Assembly: GCA_009599575.1 (NCBI GenBank)
Contig: VWND01000007.1
Location: forward strand, 310,001 to 374,000
Direction: 5' to 3'
DNA from: Blumeriella jaapii
Lineage: Eukaryota > Ascomycota > Leotiomycetes > Helotiales > Drepanopezizaceae
DNA length: 64,000 nt
The notes under the pieces are model-generated. The model was not told the origin of the DNA. It did no database searches and saw only the letters and a list, made by a program, of their open reading frames with translations. Both the position numbers and the translations under genes were made by a program. Shown one piece after another: positions 1 to 11,200 of this stretch (positions are counted from its first letter, which is position 1; every line of letters starts with the position of its first letter).

Positions 1-68
1 AAGGGATGCGCGGCAAGGGATAATGTGAGGGCAAGGGATGATGTGAGGGCAAGGTATAATGTGAGAGC
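1..68. repeat. short tandem repeat, ~18-20 nt unit
   Basis: A degenerate unit of the form GGCAAGGGATAATGTGAG occurs about three times in tandem at the left edge of the window. It probably continues beyond the edge. No coding potential is visible. Confidence 0.6.
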
Positions 69-78
69 GCACGTAAGA

Positions 79-197
79 TGTCGGTCGGTCAGATGGTAGG
101 TAGGTTGGTGGGTTGGTAGGTCGGTAGGTTGGTTGGTAGGTAGGTAGGTCGGTCGGTAGGTTGGTAGGTAGGTAGGTCGGTAGGTAGGTATGTAGAT
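79..197. repeat. tetranucleotide satellite (GGTA/GGTC/GGTT)n
   Basis: About 120 bases consist almost only of TAGG, TCGG and TTGG steps, followed by a GTGGTATT-type G/T-rich stretch to about 245. This is simple-sequence DNA; open frames across it are by-products of the repeat. Confidence 0.8.
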
Positions 198-329
198 ATT
201 GTGGTATTGTGGTGTTGTGGTGTTGTGGTATTGTGGTATTGTAGTATGCGCGCTGCGTTGCCCGCTCGCCCACCAGCCTGCGGGTTGCTTCCTCGAAAAG
301 GCGCCGACGGGAGGGGGTTGGACTGGGAG

Positions 330-403
330 GGGGTTGGACTGGGAGGGGGAGAAGAGGGAGAGAGAGAAGGGGGAGAGAAGAAGAGGGGGGGGGAGAGAAG
401 AGG

Positions 404-435
<32 letters not shown>

Positions 436-505
436 GGAGGCCGAGGAGAGAAAGGAAGAGAGAAAGGAAGAGAGAAAGGAAGAGAGAAAGGGAAGAGGCG
501 GGATG
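330..505. repeat. GA-rich purine tract
   Basis: The + strand is nearly pure G and A, with GAGA runs around 405-432 and a repeated GGAAGAGAGAAA block around 450-490. Two overlapping open frames cross it but encode only Glu/Arg/Gly repeats and are not credible genes. Confidence 0.8.
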
Positions 506-2795
506 GGATGTCTTGAACGCTTCTCGGCCCGGTCCTGTCCAAGTATCTCACCGCCGCGGCGAGGGTGTCGCTATCTCGAAATATGTGCACCGTATATACA
601 TATCTACACAGATACACACATCGATATTGAGATTTATATAGACACCTCTATACACACCTGCATCGGATGGAGTCGTACGTACGTGTGTCGGTATCGACAC
701 CCATCCAGCCCTCGGGACAGACAGTCCTGACATCCTGAACCGCGTCGGCACCTCTGCCATCCCACGCCCATCGTGCTATTCTAAGGCGCTCAACCCAACA
801 AGCATTCGGCAGCCTACGCACCTTACCAATCCAGCCGACGTCAAAGACATAAGAAGACGCCGCTCTCCCAGCGGCCCGCCAACAAGATGCGAGCTGCCCT
901 TCTCGACGGCCGACAAGCTTTGCGTGAGTCCCCTTGGCAATATTCTTCTCGGTCCTTCCGCGCGCAGCATTCAACCACTCCTGCGATAAGAGAAGTGGAA
1001 CGCGCGTCGGTCGCTTGACATGATCATTACGGGATGCGAACAGGCAATAGATAGCGAGGAGCGCGAGCGGCCTTGACCCGGCCCATGGGGGCGCCTCGCG
1101 AGCCAGCAGTCACTCGCGCGCGCAGGGCGACGATTCATGCGACGCCCGTGGCTTCGGAGACTGGGCGGGGGGCCCAGGGACCCCAAGGAAAATGTCCGGT
1201 CCGCCGCGACGACGGGGAAAAGAGACGACCACGAAGGGCGAGCATGCGGCGGACGAGGGCCAGGCCTTCACATGTCGATGCGGCGAGCGTCTGCGGGGAC
1301 CGATTGAGTTTTCCACATGCCAATCCATCTGGACGAGACGGTGTCGCCTCCGTCACGTCAAGTGTGCGATACGGTCGCGATGGCGCCGGTGGACACGACG
1401 GTACGGATACCGGTGCCGGGAAACAAGCAAATAAAGCAAGCACGTAAAGCCAAACATAGTACTGCAGACGTAGGTCGAAGTCAACAAACATAGCCGAGGC
1501 CATGCCGGGCGTCACCATCAGCTCACCACCACCAACCGGCAACCATCCTCCCGAAGCACGGTGTGTAGGTACAGACAGACATGCGGTACGAAGAGCAGCA
1601 CGAGGATCATATCATCTCAAAACCGGATCCTGTTACGACAGTACACATGTGCATATGTACAGTACATGCCAAAGAACCACCCGAGCACCAAGACCGGTCG
1701 ACATGTCTCGGCTAATCAGGGGCCTCCTGCTAAGCGATTCGCGAGAGAGTGGCTGCTGCATCCATCCCGTCGACTCGCTACTGAACTGCATGTATGTACA
1801 GTACTGTACAGTACATACAGTACATCAACAACAAAGCGAGTCTTGGTAACAGACATTCCGCCCGCCGCCATGTTGGACATTCCTCCAGCCACCATCCGAC
1901 GTGACCCCCGGAGACGGAGATCCAGATTGCCGGCACCCGCCCGCGTTTCCGGCAGCTCTGCTGTGCAGGGCGCGGTGCGTGGAGACGGCGATCGTGCGAT
2001 GGCTCGCATCCGACGCAAGCATCCCCCACTGCATCCCGTGCAGGAGCCATAAGGTTAGAAGTATCAGACTCGGCCGGTACCAAAGTCCTGTCAGAGACAT
2101 AAGCTATGTTTGATCATCCCGCCCACTGCATACACGTGCCTGGGCGTCGGTTGTCATCCGAACATGGGTCCACCACGATCTGCAGCCGGCGGCCGCCTGT
2201 TGCCCACTTTCCGGGCCCTTTTCGAGCCGGAAAACTCGTATCTGGCGGGCATTGATGTTGGTAAAGTGTGTTCTTCCAGGAGGATGAATGATGCGCCGGT
2301 TCCAGCGTCCGTCCAGTTGGCCCACATTCGCACATCACTGGAGGGGTCGAAGCGACAGTCAACAAGTCGCTAGCTAGGTGTGTTGTTAAGCGAGGAGTGT
2401 CATGACGGCCCCGGTGTGGAAAAAAAGTTGACATTCGCGTCTCCAGCTTGACAAGTTTGGCTTCAGATTCTCGGTCGGATGGGCTCCAAGACGTATGGAG
2501 GAGGTCGGGTATGCCATCCTAGCGCGTCAATCAATCAATCAATCATGCCCTGACTCGGCTGCCACCATTCTGCGCCGTCCAGGGCGCTCAGAGAAGACTA
2601 TATTGTATCTTGATGCTGCGCGTACTCCAACATCTTCTCCATCATCATCGCATTCTCGTCACTTCATCAGCATTATTTCACTTACACGGAGCCGGCTCTG
2701 CATTCCCATCTTCAGTCTTAAACATTATTTGTAAAACAATTCCCCATTTCCAACTACAGCCAGCGACAACGCCCACTCACGTCACCATCCTCACC
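506..2795. other. gene-free region upstream of the GH131 gene
   Basis: I see no supportable gene here. It holds copies of the palindromic TGTACAGTACA motif around 1653-1668 and 1787-1824, a TATATA/TACACA-rich patch around 590-660, and short open frames on both strands with random composition. The last 250 bases before 2796 are CT-rich and probably carry the promoter and 5' UTR of the GH131 gene. Confidence 0.6.
1787..1824. repeat. palindromic GTAC motif cluster
   Basis: Several overlapping copies of GTACAGTAC / GTACTGTAC lie here. The outer arms TGTATGTAC and GTACATACA are inverted repeats of each other, so the stretch can fold as a hairpin. Similar clusters recur through the window's intergenic DNA. 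Confidence 0.7.
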
Positions 2796-3961
2796 ATGAA
2801 GTTCCAATCCGCAGCGCTCATTTCGGTCCTCGCGGCCTCAGCTCTTGCTACCCCCCTCGTACCGCGCAACGCCTCCGAACCCGTCAAGGACAAAAAGAAT
2901 GGCGGCAAGGGTGCCGGCGTCAAGACAAATGGCACGGCCGGAGTGGTTCTGCCCGACGGACGAATTGCCAAAACTGCGAAGAAGGAAGATTTCGATGTGC
3001 TAGAGAGTGTGTTCAAGAGCGCCGTCGTCAAGGGAGATGGTCTCAAGTTCAGCGACCTCATTGAGTTTCCCGATGTCCCGCAGTCACTCGTACGTCCAAT
3101 CTCTCCCCCATCCTCTCTCTCGCAGTCCTGGAGCTCGCCAGCATCCCCCCCCCCCCCCCCCCCCCCCCCCCCCAGCGCTAAGCGAGGCTGACAGCACCCA
3201 GTTTGACAAAGCCGGCGACACCAAAGCTTTCGAGATCACGATCGACGACAAGTCGATCTTCATCCCCAAAGGAGGCGCCGCCGACAGCACAACCCGGCGA
3301 GCGGACCTCCTGCCCAGCATCCGCTCGACGCTGAACGACGTGGCCACGACGGGCCAGAAGACGATGCATTTCTCCTTCACCCAAAGCGCCACGAACCCGC
3401 TCAACCTCGACCACGGCTACCAGGTCGCCTTCCTCGAGACGGCCGATTTCCAGGTCCACCAGTTCGACGTCGTCGTCGGGAAGCCGGCGAGCATCAAGCC
3501 GGGCGAGCCCGGCGCCGATGGCAAGAGCATCCTGGTCCGATCGAACTCGAGGGTGGCGGCGGAGATCAAGACCCTGTTCTCGACCCCCTTCGTCGACGGC
3601 TGGCACAACTTTGCCGTCTCGATGGACTTCGAGAAGAAGTGAGTCCCTGCTTCGTGCAAAGCGATGCGGTCCAGCAGATGCTGACGGGGATGTAGCACGG
3701 TCCAAATCTTCTACAGCATCGACGAGGCTCCTTTGAAGCAGGTCACGGAACCGCTTGACAATGGTAAGTGGAGCGGCGACCCTTTCCACGTGAGCGCAAT
3801 GTTGACACAGTGTAGATCTTAAGGGGAACGGGGAGTACCATTTCGCCGTGCTGAAGAGCGCCGCTGCCGGTGTGCAGCCGCCGATTGCGGGAAAGGAGGG
3901 CGTGGTATTCGGAGGCATCTTCATGGAGGACACTTCTTCGGCGCCGGTCACCCTTCAGTGA
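2796..3961 (+). CDS. secreted glycoside hydrolase family 131 protein
   Basis: Four exons: 2796-3089, 3202-3638, 3696-3763, 3816-3961; introns begin GTACGT, GTGAGT and GTAAGT and splice in frame to 314 residues. Residues 1-18 form a signal peptide ending in a hydrophobic Ala/Leu stretch before TPLVPR, so the product is secreted. The rest matches my memory of the GH131 fold: an N-terminal DGRI segment, SLFDKAGDTKAFE, a FRR-like TRRADLLPS segment, a PLNLDHGYQVAFLETADF core, WHNFAVSMDFEKN, and a C-terminal GGIFMED. GH131 enzymes cleave beta-1,3-, beta-1,4- or beta-1,6-glucans, so a role in plant or fungal wall glucan turnover is inferred. I did not map the catalytic acids. Intron 1 holds a 29-base poly-C run. 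Identification is by family recall, not by search. Confidence 0.85.
3145..3173. repeat. poly-C run (29 C) inside GH131 intron 1
   Basis: Twenty-nine consecutive C on the + strand lie between the donor at 3090 and the acceptor ending at 3201. The run replaces the usual polypyrimidine tract and is long enough to vary in length by slippage. Confidence 0.9.
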
Positions 3962-4312
3962 GAGAGGAATCTGGCAGGCTGCTGTGGGAATACACGTAGC
4001 GGACGAGTCTATGGCTCGCGATTCTCATTCTATCCGAGAGCCAGTAATCTAGATCGTCGATTAATGTGGTGTCCTCGATTTGAAGAAACAGACCATCTGG
4101 TATCTCCGATCCGATTACAAGTTCCCTGACGAGCGAAGTCAACCTTGATACACTGAGTCTTGCGGTAGAGCTTCGGTCCATTCTAAGTGTACGGCCAGAC
4201 TCACACAATCACACCACATCATCCTTAATCTCTTTACACGCTTGGGCAAAGCATCAAGCCGTTACCACCACCTTTTTCGCCCCCGATCGCCTCCCACCAG
4301 TCGCCCTCTTGC
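3962..4312. other. convergent intergenic spacer
   Basis: About 350 bases lie between the 3' ends of the GH131 gene (+) and the 249-residue gene (-). I see no further gene or obvious signal. Confidence 0.5.
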
Positions 4313-5062
4313 TCAGTGCTCCTTCTCCATGCTCCTCTTCTCCATGCTCTTTCTATCCTGACCAATCGGCGTTGTCCGGCGACTACGCGTCGAGAACGTC
4401 TCTTTCCTACTTGTCACCCTCTTCAGCGGCGCCAGCACCTTCGCTTCTAGCGCTTCTCGTTCCATGCGTCGCAGATACTCGATCTCGCTCTTATCTCTGC
4501 TCACGCTAGCTGGTAGCTCCAGATGTAGTGAGCTGCTCTGCGCTTCTTCCTCCGCTCCAACTACGTCTTCTTCTTTTCCGCTTCTGTCTCCGTCTCCAGT
4601 CTCCTTGCTAGAGAAAATCTTGAGGCTGATGGAGGATGCGAGGCGAGAAACTATATGCTTTGGTCTACGGGCCGGGAGCGAGGAGTTGCGTGTTGGAAAG
4701 GACCAGGCTCGGATCTCCTTTGGGGTGCTTGGTTCGTTCAAGCTGGTAGTGGAGCGGGTAAGGGCCGGGGGAGAAGCACGGGGGGGTGGATGGTGCTTCT
4801 CTGAGGCCGAGGAAAAGCGATCAGAGAAATTGGTAGAGTGGGTGTGCGGGACGGAGGGCCTTCTTGAAGGTGTTGGCGTTGGCGAAAATCGAGGTTCGTA
4901 GGGGGGTGAGACGTGGGTAAAAGTGATTGGTGCAGATAGCTTGTAGGTGTGAGGTTTGCAATTGCATCGAGCTGAAGCTTTGATGTTGCGATGGAAGAAG
5001 TTCTCCTCGGGAGTCGAAGCTTCACCATGAAGTTCGAGATTGGGCACTGATCGCGAAGCCAT
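4313..5062 (-). CDS. hypothetical basic, Ser/Pro-rich protein, 249 aa
   Basis: A single uninterrupted frame from an ATG at 5062 to TGA at 4313. I do not recognise the family. The first 50 residues (including FFHRNIKASARCNCKPH, with two Cys close together) look more ordered than the rest. The middle is low-complexity Ser/Pro/Thr with many Arg. The last 60 residues contain a charged, probably helical segment (SEIEYLRRMEREALEAK) and end in short MEKRS/MEKEH repeats. No signal peptide or membrane segment is visible, so it is probably cytosolic or nuclear. Its length, ATG start and segment-like amino-acid use argue for a real gene; the low-complexity middle is the main reason for doubt. Confidence 0.55.
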   Translation of the reverse strand: MASRSVPNLELHGEASTPEENFFHRNIKASARCNCKPHTYKLSAPITFTHVSPPYEPRFSPTPTPSRRPSVPHTHSTNFSDRFSSASEKHHPPPRASPPALTRSTTSLNEPSTPKEIRAWSFPTRNSSLPARRPKHIVSRLASSISLKIFSSKETGDGDRSGKEEDVVGAEEEAQSSSLHLELPASVSRDKSEIEYLRRMEREALEAKVLAPLKRVTSRKETFSTRSRRTTPIGQDRKSMEKRSMEKEH

Positions 5063-5446
5063 TTTGTGCCTTTAGCAAAGACAACTCAGATTGTATCATA
5101 TTGTATGATTGTGTGATTTGAGTGCACGTGTGATCGAGTGCAAAGTGTGAGTTTTAAACCTTGGGACCCCTCACTCGACACACATATACCATGCCGAGGG
5201 GCCAGCTCCATCTTCTTTCATGAGATGGCCAGAGTCCAGAATCCCAAGATGCTCGTCTAATTGTCAACGTGCTCCTTTGTACTACGCCTCGTGGTCGAGT
5301 CCATGCCACGGGTATTCCACGTGCGTAATGTGCCAACAAACCCTTTCTTTGTCTTGCCCCCAGATCTCAACACCGGTCGGCATTTATGGCCTTCGCCGCG
5401 ATCGAATATATCCCTCGCGGTTCCCGATTGGCGCACGTACGAGAGA
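5063..5446. other. intergenic spacer
   Basis: About 380 bases between the start of the 249-residue gene and the 3' end of RTP1, both on the minus strand. It must hold the promoter of the former. No other feature was recognised. Confidence 0.5.
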
Positions 5447-8290
5447 TCATTCGATTTCCTCAATCCTAGGCTTGATGCGTCGATTGTAGTCTGAAATACT
5501 ACGAGGTTTTATCGTCAATCCAGCTAGTTCTGGAAGCGAGAGTTGTTTGCTTTGTATCGGTTGTGGAATCAAACCATTCATTTGCCAAGCTTCCAGTCCT
5601 TCGATCGTATCGCGGGCATGTTGTCGTACCAATCCGTCGACATCGGTTCCTTCGATGTACTGCAGCACCCTCCGTACATCGTCGAGACTTTGACCCACGA
5701 ATCCAAACGGCAGCTTCTTGCCTTCCGATCTTGCCGAATCCAATGCTTTGACAAACTCCATGATGAGCCGGATCGCTGAACGGCGTAAGATGCCTTTCTC
5801 TGGCTCCCGTTCAAGAGTGAGAATGTGAATACTCAGATCCACTGCAGCAGATATCAGTAGCGAACCTATGCTATCGACATTCGCTTCGATCGCTGAACCA
5901 AAAATCGATATCGCTGAGGCGCGGATCCGCACATCTTCTTGTCCACGCTTGCTCTCCCAGCCGGCGATAATCCGAGACAGGATCTCATTATCCTCATGGG
6001 ACTCTCCCAGAACGTCATCGAGTTGGGGAACTTCACCACCCCATGCCTCATCCGCTTCGCTATTCTGTTTGCGCTTCAACCTGTCTCTTTTTTCTTGTTG
6101 CTGCGCGGTCTTGGGCCGAAGGCCTCGACGACTAGCTATTGATAGCAGCCCTTCGCAGACGGACCTCGAAGTTTCGCCACGGAATGAGAGCGGGGTGCTT
6201 TGGATGACCTGAAGCAGTGCTTCGCCAAGCCTTAGACGTTGATCCAGTTCGCTCTCTTCTTGAAGATCTACGTAGCGATCGATAAGATCTTTCATAACAG
6301 AGTTGGGGTGCCTTTGAGATAATTGTATGAAGGATTTGATTGCCCGTAGATAGATGTATTCTTCGCTGTCCTGAAGTAGCGACGAGAAAAGAATCAACAG
6401 AGCGGGGATATCCAAGATTGCGCTATTTGCTTGAATCAAACTCGACAAGAGCTCTAGACCTTGGACTCGGACAGGCGGCGGCGAGTCAATTGTAGTCAAA
6501 TATGACATAGCTAGACTATAAGTCTTCTTGTGCTCAACCTGTCGGTCGGTCGGTGTACTCATGGTTGGTCCCGGTTCGTTTATAGAACCGCGAAACTTTA
6601 ACAGCATAAGTAGATTCTGTGCAGTCGTTGAAATTTCTAACTGCTTTCGGCTAACAGAGCGCACACACTTTTCGATAGACGCCAAGCAGGACCTAATCGC
6701 CGGGGTTTCTACGAAACTCGGAGATGTAAGAACGGTGCTGAGGAGACTCAGAACAACTGCGACGGTGTCCTCGCCGCCTTCGTCCCGATCGCTGATCGCC
6801 AGGAAATCCAAGAGAACATCGTTGGCGAGTTCCAACACTTGAGCTGAATTGTCTACCAGGTTCTCGGGGAAAGAAGTCATCATCTTGTGCATAACCTTAG
6901 CTTCAATAAGTCGAACCTCAGAATTATCGGCATTTTCGTCAACCTTTTGTTCGAAGCACGTAACAATATAAGGCTTGCGAGTTTTGGCGTTATTTGCGAA
7001 CCATTTCTTGCATAGACTTATGAAGAGAGCTGAGATTTCGGACTTGAAGTCAGGCGTATCTCGTAACAATGATACGAAAGAATCCACAGCGGTATCAATA
7101 CTCGCAAGGTTCAACTGGCTCTGGATTCCGGGTGTCGAGAATCTTGCCTTTTCAATCTGAACACTTCCGCAACTGTCGGCGGCAAAGACCCAATGAGTTT
7201 TACCAAGCTCTGATCTACCCTTGAATGTAAGGTTTTGCAGTATCGATGAAAGGAGGTCGCCAGTAGAGGGTGGGCCAGACGCGTTTGACGCTTGGGTGGA
7301 TGCAGGCGATAGCTGGAGCAAAAGCTTCAAGACGTCTTGCTGGCTCACGGACATCCCTTTCCATCTTCTCGCTACTTTGAGGCCAGCAATAGAGGCACCA
7401 TAAGGGCAGGAGGATTGGCCGCAAAAGCCGTTTCGGCAAAGAAGGATGGGGGTGAGAGGTAAGTAGCGTGTCTAGTCTGTGAAGACCTCTCGCGACGTCC
7501 GCAGAGGTGATCAGAACATTGCTACCTTCCAGCAGATCCATAGAATCTCCGGTAAAAAATTCTTTAGTGTCTCGAATCTCGGTAGAAACGGCATTTGGGT
7601 CGAGAGCCCCCAACATGGGCTCAATAAAAGCACTCCATCCAGGGGCACCTAGTCCGGTTAGTCCGACTCAGTCACATGAACACGGAATTTTCATTTCCAT
7701 ACCAGGTGCTCCGAACTGCTTCCTTCCCAGAATGCCAAAACCGATAACAAACGCAGCAGCTTTGTCCATCTCGGGCTCGCCTTCTCCATCAAGTAATGCT
7801 AGGAGCTGAGGAGCAATGCCGTTAAACCAGTCCTCTGGCAACATTCCGGCTGGCGGAGATGACAATAGCCGAGATGCAGAATTTAAAGCCTCGAGGGAAA
7901 TACTGGCTCCTCGTCCTGTGCTTGCCGATGCACTGTTGCTGGGGTGGACTCGAAGGACGAACTCGATAGTATGCTGCACTCCCCGCGAACGTAAAGGCAG
8001 ACGTGCAAGGGCTGAGATCAAGGGAGCACGGAGCCATGGCTGAACTCTACTGGGTTGGATGAGAGAATTCAAGGCTGGTATAAGTGCTAGGGTACTCGAG
8101 CTGTGGCGATTTAGTCAATGTTCCTGAAACAGTGCATATGAGCCTACCTTTCGAGAAGAGCGTTGAGCTCCTGAAGACTATTATTTCGAGCATCTTCCGT
8201 TGCCTCTGGGTCGAAAGCTGGCTTCCCAAGTTGCAGAATTTTATCAACCAGTGGCGGTTGATCCTTGCTTCTCTGGCCATTTTCTGCCAT
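5447..8290 (-). CDS. RTP1: RTP1/TANGO6-like RNA polymerase II nuclear import/assembly factor (single-base frameshift)
   Basis: Exons on the minus strand: 8290-8148, 8094-7703, 7648-5447, joined by introns of 53 and 54 nt. The start is MAENGQRSKDQPPLVD. The protein is all-helical and HEAT-like. Segments I associate with Rtp1/Tango6 are the FVIGFGILGRKQFGAPG and KRLLRPILLPLW stretches near residue 170-270 and a C-terminal domain starting near EEYIYLRAIKSF and containing RASAISIFGSAIEA and RRSAIRLIMEF. The family is required for nuclear import or assembly of RNA polymerase II. The reading frame shifts by +1 between about 7327 and 7346: upstream coding reads through EPARR, downstream resumes as VLKLLLQLSP in another frame. 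No intron of usable size can bridge this. Removing one base gives about 911 residues with no other break. Confidence 0.8.
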
Positions 8291-11200
8291 TCTGACAGCT
8301 GAGAAACGACAAAATATCCACTGATTTGAATTTGAGAAGCGCTAGACGACATAGATCCAAAGGTAGCAAGTGAATTAAATCGTTCGGGTATGCGAGGTCG
8401 CTTTCGGTGGCTTGATCCAAGGCCACTGACCTACATGGTATGATTTTTTGAGACCATCACAGTTGCATGAGCCCGTCTCTTCTTGCGCCTGTGAAGACAA
8501 TCGTGAGAGAGTCGGCAGGTCACCTACACATGGGTTCAGAGACGTTGGCGGATGAATTGAAGGAATTGAAGTGGAGATGTGGAGAGGTTGAAAGCCAACA
8601 CGACTTTGGGTCACGTTTTGTCGTGGAACCCTGCATGTGTTAGCGCCCATTTTCCAGCCATTTAATTCTGTCGCGTCTCCACCTCTTCTCCATCTTATCC
8701 TCGACATCCCTCATCAACCACTTCCTCTCGAATGTCAATTGCAAATCTCTGCAACACCATGTCGCCCTCCTCTGCCAACTGAGTCTCTGCCGCGATCGAT
8801 CCTGGCTAGTAACAGCTTCGAAATCAAGTTGCAGCACCAAACGCGCAATGCACCCCCTCGGATGCCACCAGATACCTTACCACCACACACGACCTCGAAG
8901 CTTCTCTCGCTCTCCGGAGCACCTGCAAACCAAGCACTTCTCCCTCCCGACAGTCCTCTGGTTCTGCTTTCCGAAAGGAAGAGCATGGATCAGAACTTAA
9001 CCCTAAGCAATCGTTGGTTCTAGCTTTACGGTCATAGTTATCTCTCCAGAATACTAGATGCTCGCCCGCTGAGTGATGACCGCAATGCTGCAAAGCGGAG
9101 CCGTCTGATCAAGGCTTGAGCATTGAAAGGCTGGAGGGATAGTCCAGATGTCGCGAGACATAAAACAGATTTCTCCCATGAGCCGTTCTGGTAATACCTC
9201 CGTGCGGGGGAGCTCGTCAGGGTCTTCGGCTGGGCATTATACTCTGATTACCATGGATTGTCTTTGTCGATGCAAACATGGATGGCATGGAAAGGAGATG
9301 CGATTAGACGGGTACAGACACTTCTTCGAGAAAATGCCTTCGGGATCTTCATCAAGCTGTTCGAATCAGCCAACGCGTTCTCTACACACTCCGACCACCA
9401 GGGGACTGGGACTTGGTGGGATACATGATTGAGCACGACACTCTCTATGGGTAGTCTACAAACAGATTGTCTCCCCTGCGCGTGTTTCCACTTCCTCGCG
9501 GTTGTGAGTGGCGATGATCTCACTTGCCTGAACCATCTGCTATGCAGATGCCGCGAGATTTCAACAGCCTTCAAACAGAAACACACCGCACGAGATGGTC
9601 CTTCATTGTGCTCCGGCACGGTGAAGAAATGACGTGTTGGCCTTGCTCCCGAAAATTATGTGTTCTCGAGAGCATTCCTTTCTACCGCGTCTAGGAGATG
9701 GGTCTGCGTGGTTCGCCCAGTGAAGACGTCCCGTACCCTTCTCTTCCCTGCAGCTTCGACAGCACGGGTATCGCCTCCACCCTTTTCCATCCCCAGCGTC
9801 TCGCGTCCGACGCGCAGCCAGCTCACAAGACCATCGCCGCGGCACCAGCCAAAGGCTTTGTCACTTAGGTGTGATCCCAATCAGCCGTATCAACTTTCTC
9901 CCACAGGCTCCGTCCTGTGGTGATGGAAGACGCCGACACAACGTCTCACAACTCTGATGTTGGACACCCCTCCCTCCCTGCCCCATCTACGCCGTGGATG
10001 AAGGCGCTAGAGACGACAGCGGCTTTTGTTGATGTCTTTTGTCCGTTTTTGCCCTGCCTGGCTTCTAGGCTAAGCAGAGGACACATAAAACCAATCTCAG
10101 AGGGTCCTGCTATCCAAACAGAGAGAAGCTTCGCCGGTTGTGTCGGGGTCCCTGAGCTTCCCTGGCCTGGCCTATTGCGTGTCCGGTTCACTGCTGGTCT
10201 CGAGCCCAGCTGACGCGAGATGTCGGTTCCATCACCATCAGCGAGACACCGTTTACGAGATTAGGCGAATGGGTTTGTGAGGACGCGAAAGACTAGATGT
10301 TGTGGTCAGGGTGTCCTGTCTGGCTCATACCGCATCCGCAGACTTGGTGGCGTTCTGGTCGGGGAGGGAGGAGATCGTCCGGCGTCCAGGACGGGACCCA
10401 TCCCGAGTTGGTGTCAAAGCTTAGTGCTTGTCTGTCCTGGGTCGCGCGGGATGCTCTGCCCGACTTCTTCGGCGGGAGTTGCTTCTTCGGTGGTTGCTGT
10501 GGTGGGCTGTGGGCATTCCTTTGGTGCTGGGTGTTGACTTTACCTGTTGCTGGCCTATCGTTGCACATCGGACAGACCTGGTGGATGGGCAGTCCTGGGC
10601 TGTCTCTCGTCTGGTGATGCGGGCTTGAGGCAGCCCCTCCTTTTTGGGGATAAGTCTACCTCCGAAGCACCTCGAGATTGAAACAGATGCTAACAGTGTC
10701 GCAGGTTCATGCGCCTTGGGTGATGGGAACGGTGAAGGGGTTAGGGTGAAACGGTAGAAGACCTGTGATCTCGCGGCTCGAGAATGTCTCAGTGGCACTG
10801 GGAGGATGTACATACAGTAGTACATTGATTGACATTGTCTCTCGACAAAGCAGGCTACGACCGCAATCCTATCGTCAGAACCGTATCCGTGTTGTAGGAG
10901 GCCGAACTCCTCTACAGCCTATCTAGTTCGCAGATGTGAGGAGATCGAGCAGGGGGTGATGACATCCGTCCAAGTCGAAGGATGGGAACTGCTGCTTTGG
11001 CTCTTGTTCTATCCCCGCCCGAGGCTGTTGAAGTTTTTTCTTTCTTTCTTTCCCCAAGAATTGGCCCGCCCCCGGCCAGCAGCGCACCGAGCGAGGAGCA
11101 AATGACCGAATGCCGAAGACGAGCCCCGGCCGTGACATTTTCGGGCATCGCTCATCCTTACAGGAGCAGAAGGCTGGTCCGACGTGGCCGGCGAAGCTGC

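Noticed and set aside
1..200. Possible telomere or subtelomere at the left end
   Set aside because: The repeats are TAGG/TCGG-like and irregular; there is no TTAGGG array.
199..641. Glu/Arg/Gly-rich open frames at the left end
   Set aside because: They come from GA-rich simple sequence and lack any recognisable segment.
3202..3961. Reading GH131 as two separate genes because of the poly-C tract
   Set aside because: All four exons splice in frame and together match one GH131 domain with a signal peptide.
7365..7391. Tiny intron in RTP1 to explain the frame change
   Set aside because: The GT..AG pairs here span 24 or 27 nt, below usable size, and would not change the frame.
8637..9023. 128-codon + strand frame after RTP1
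   Set aside because: Pro/Leu/Ser-rich with no domain, no intron signals and no conserved look; could be a leader region instead.
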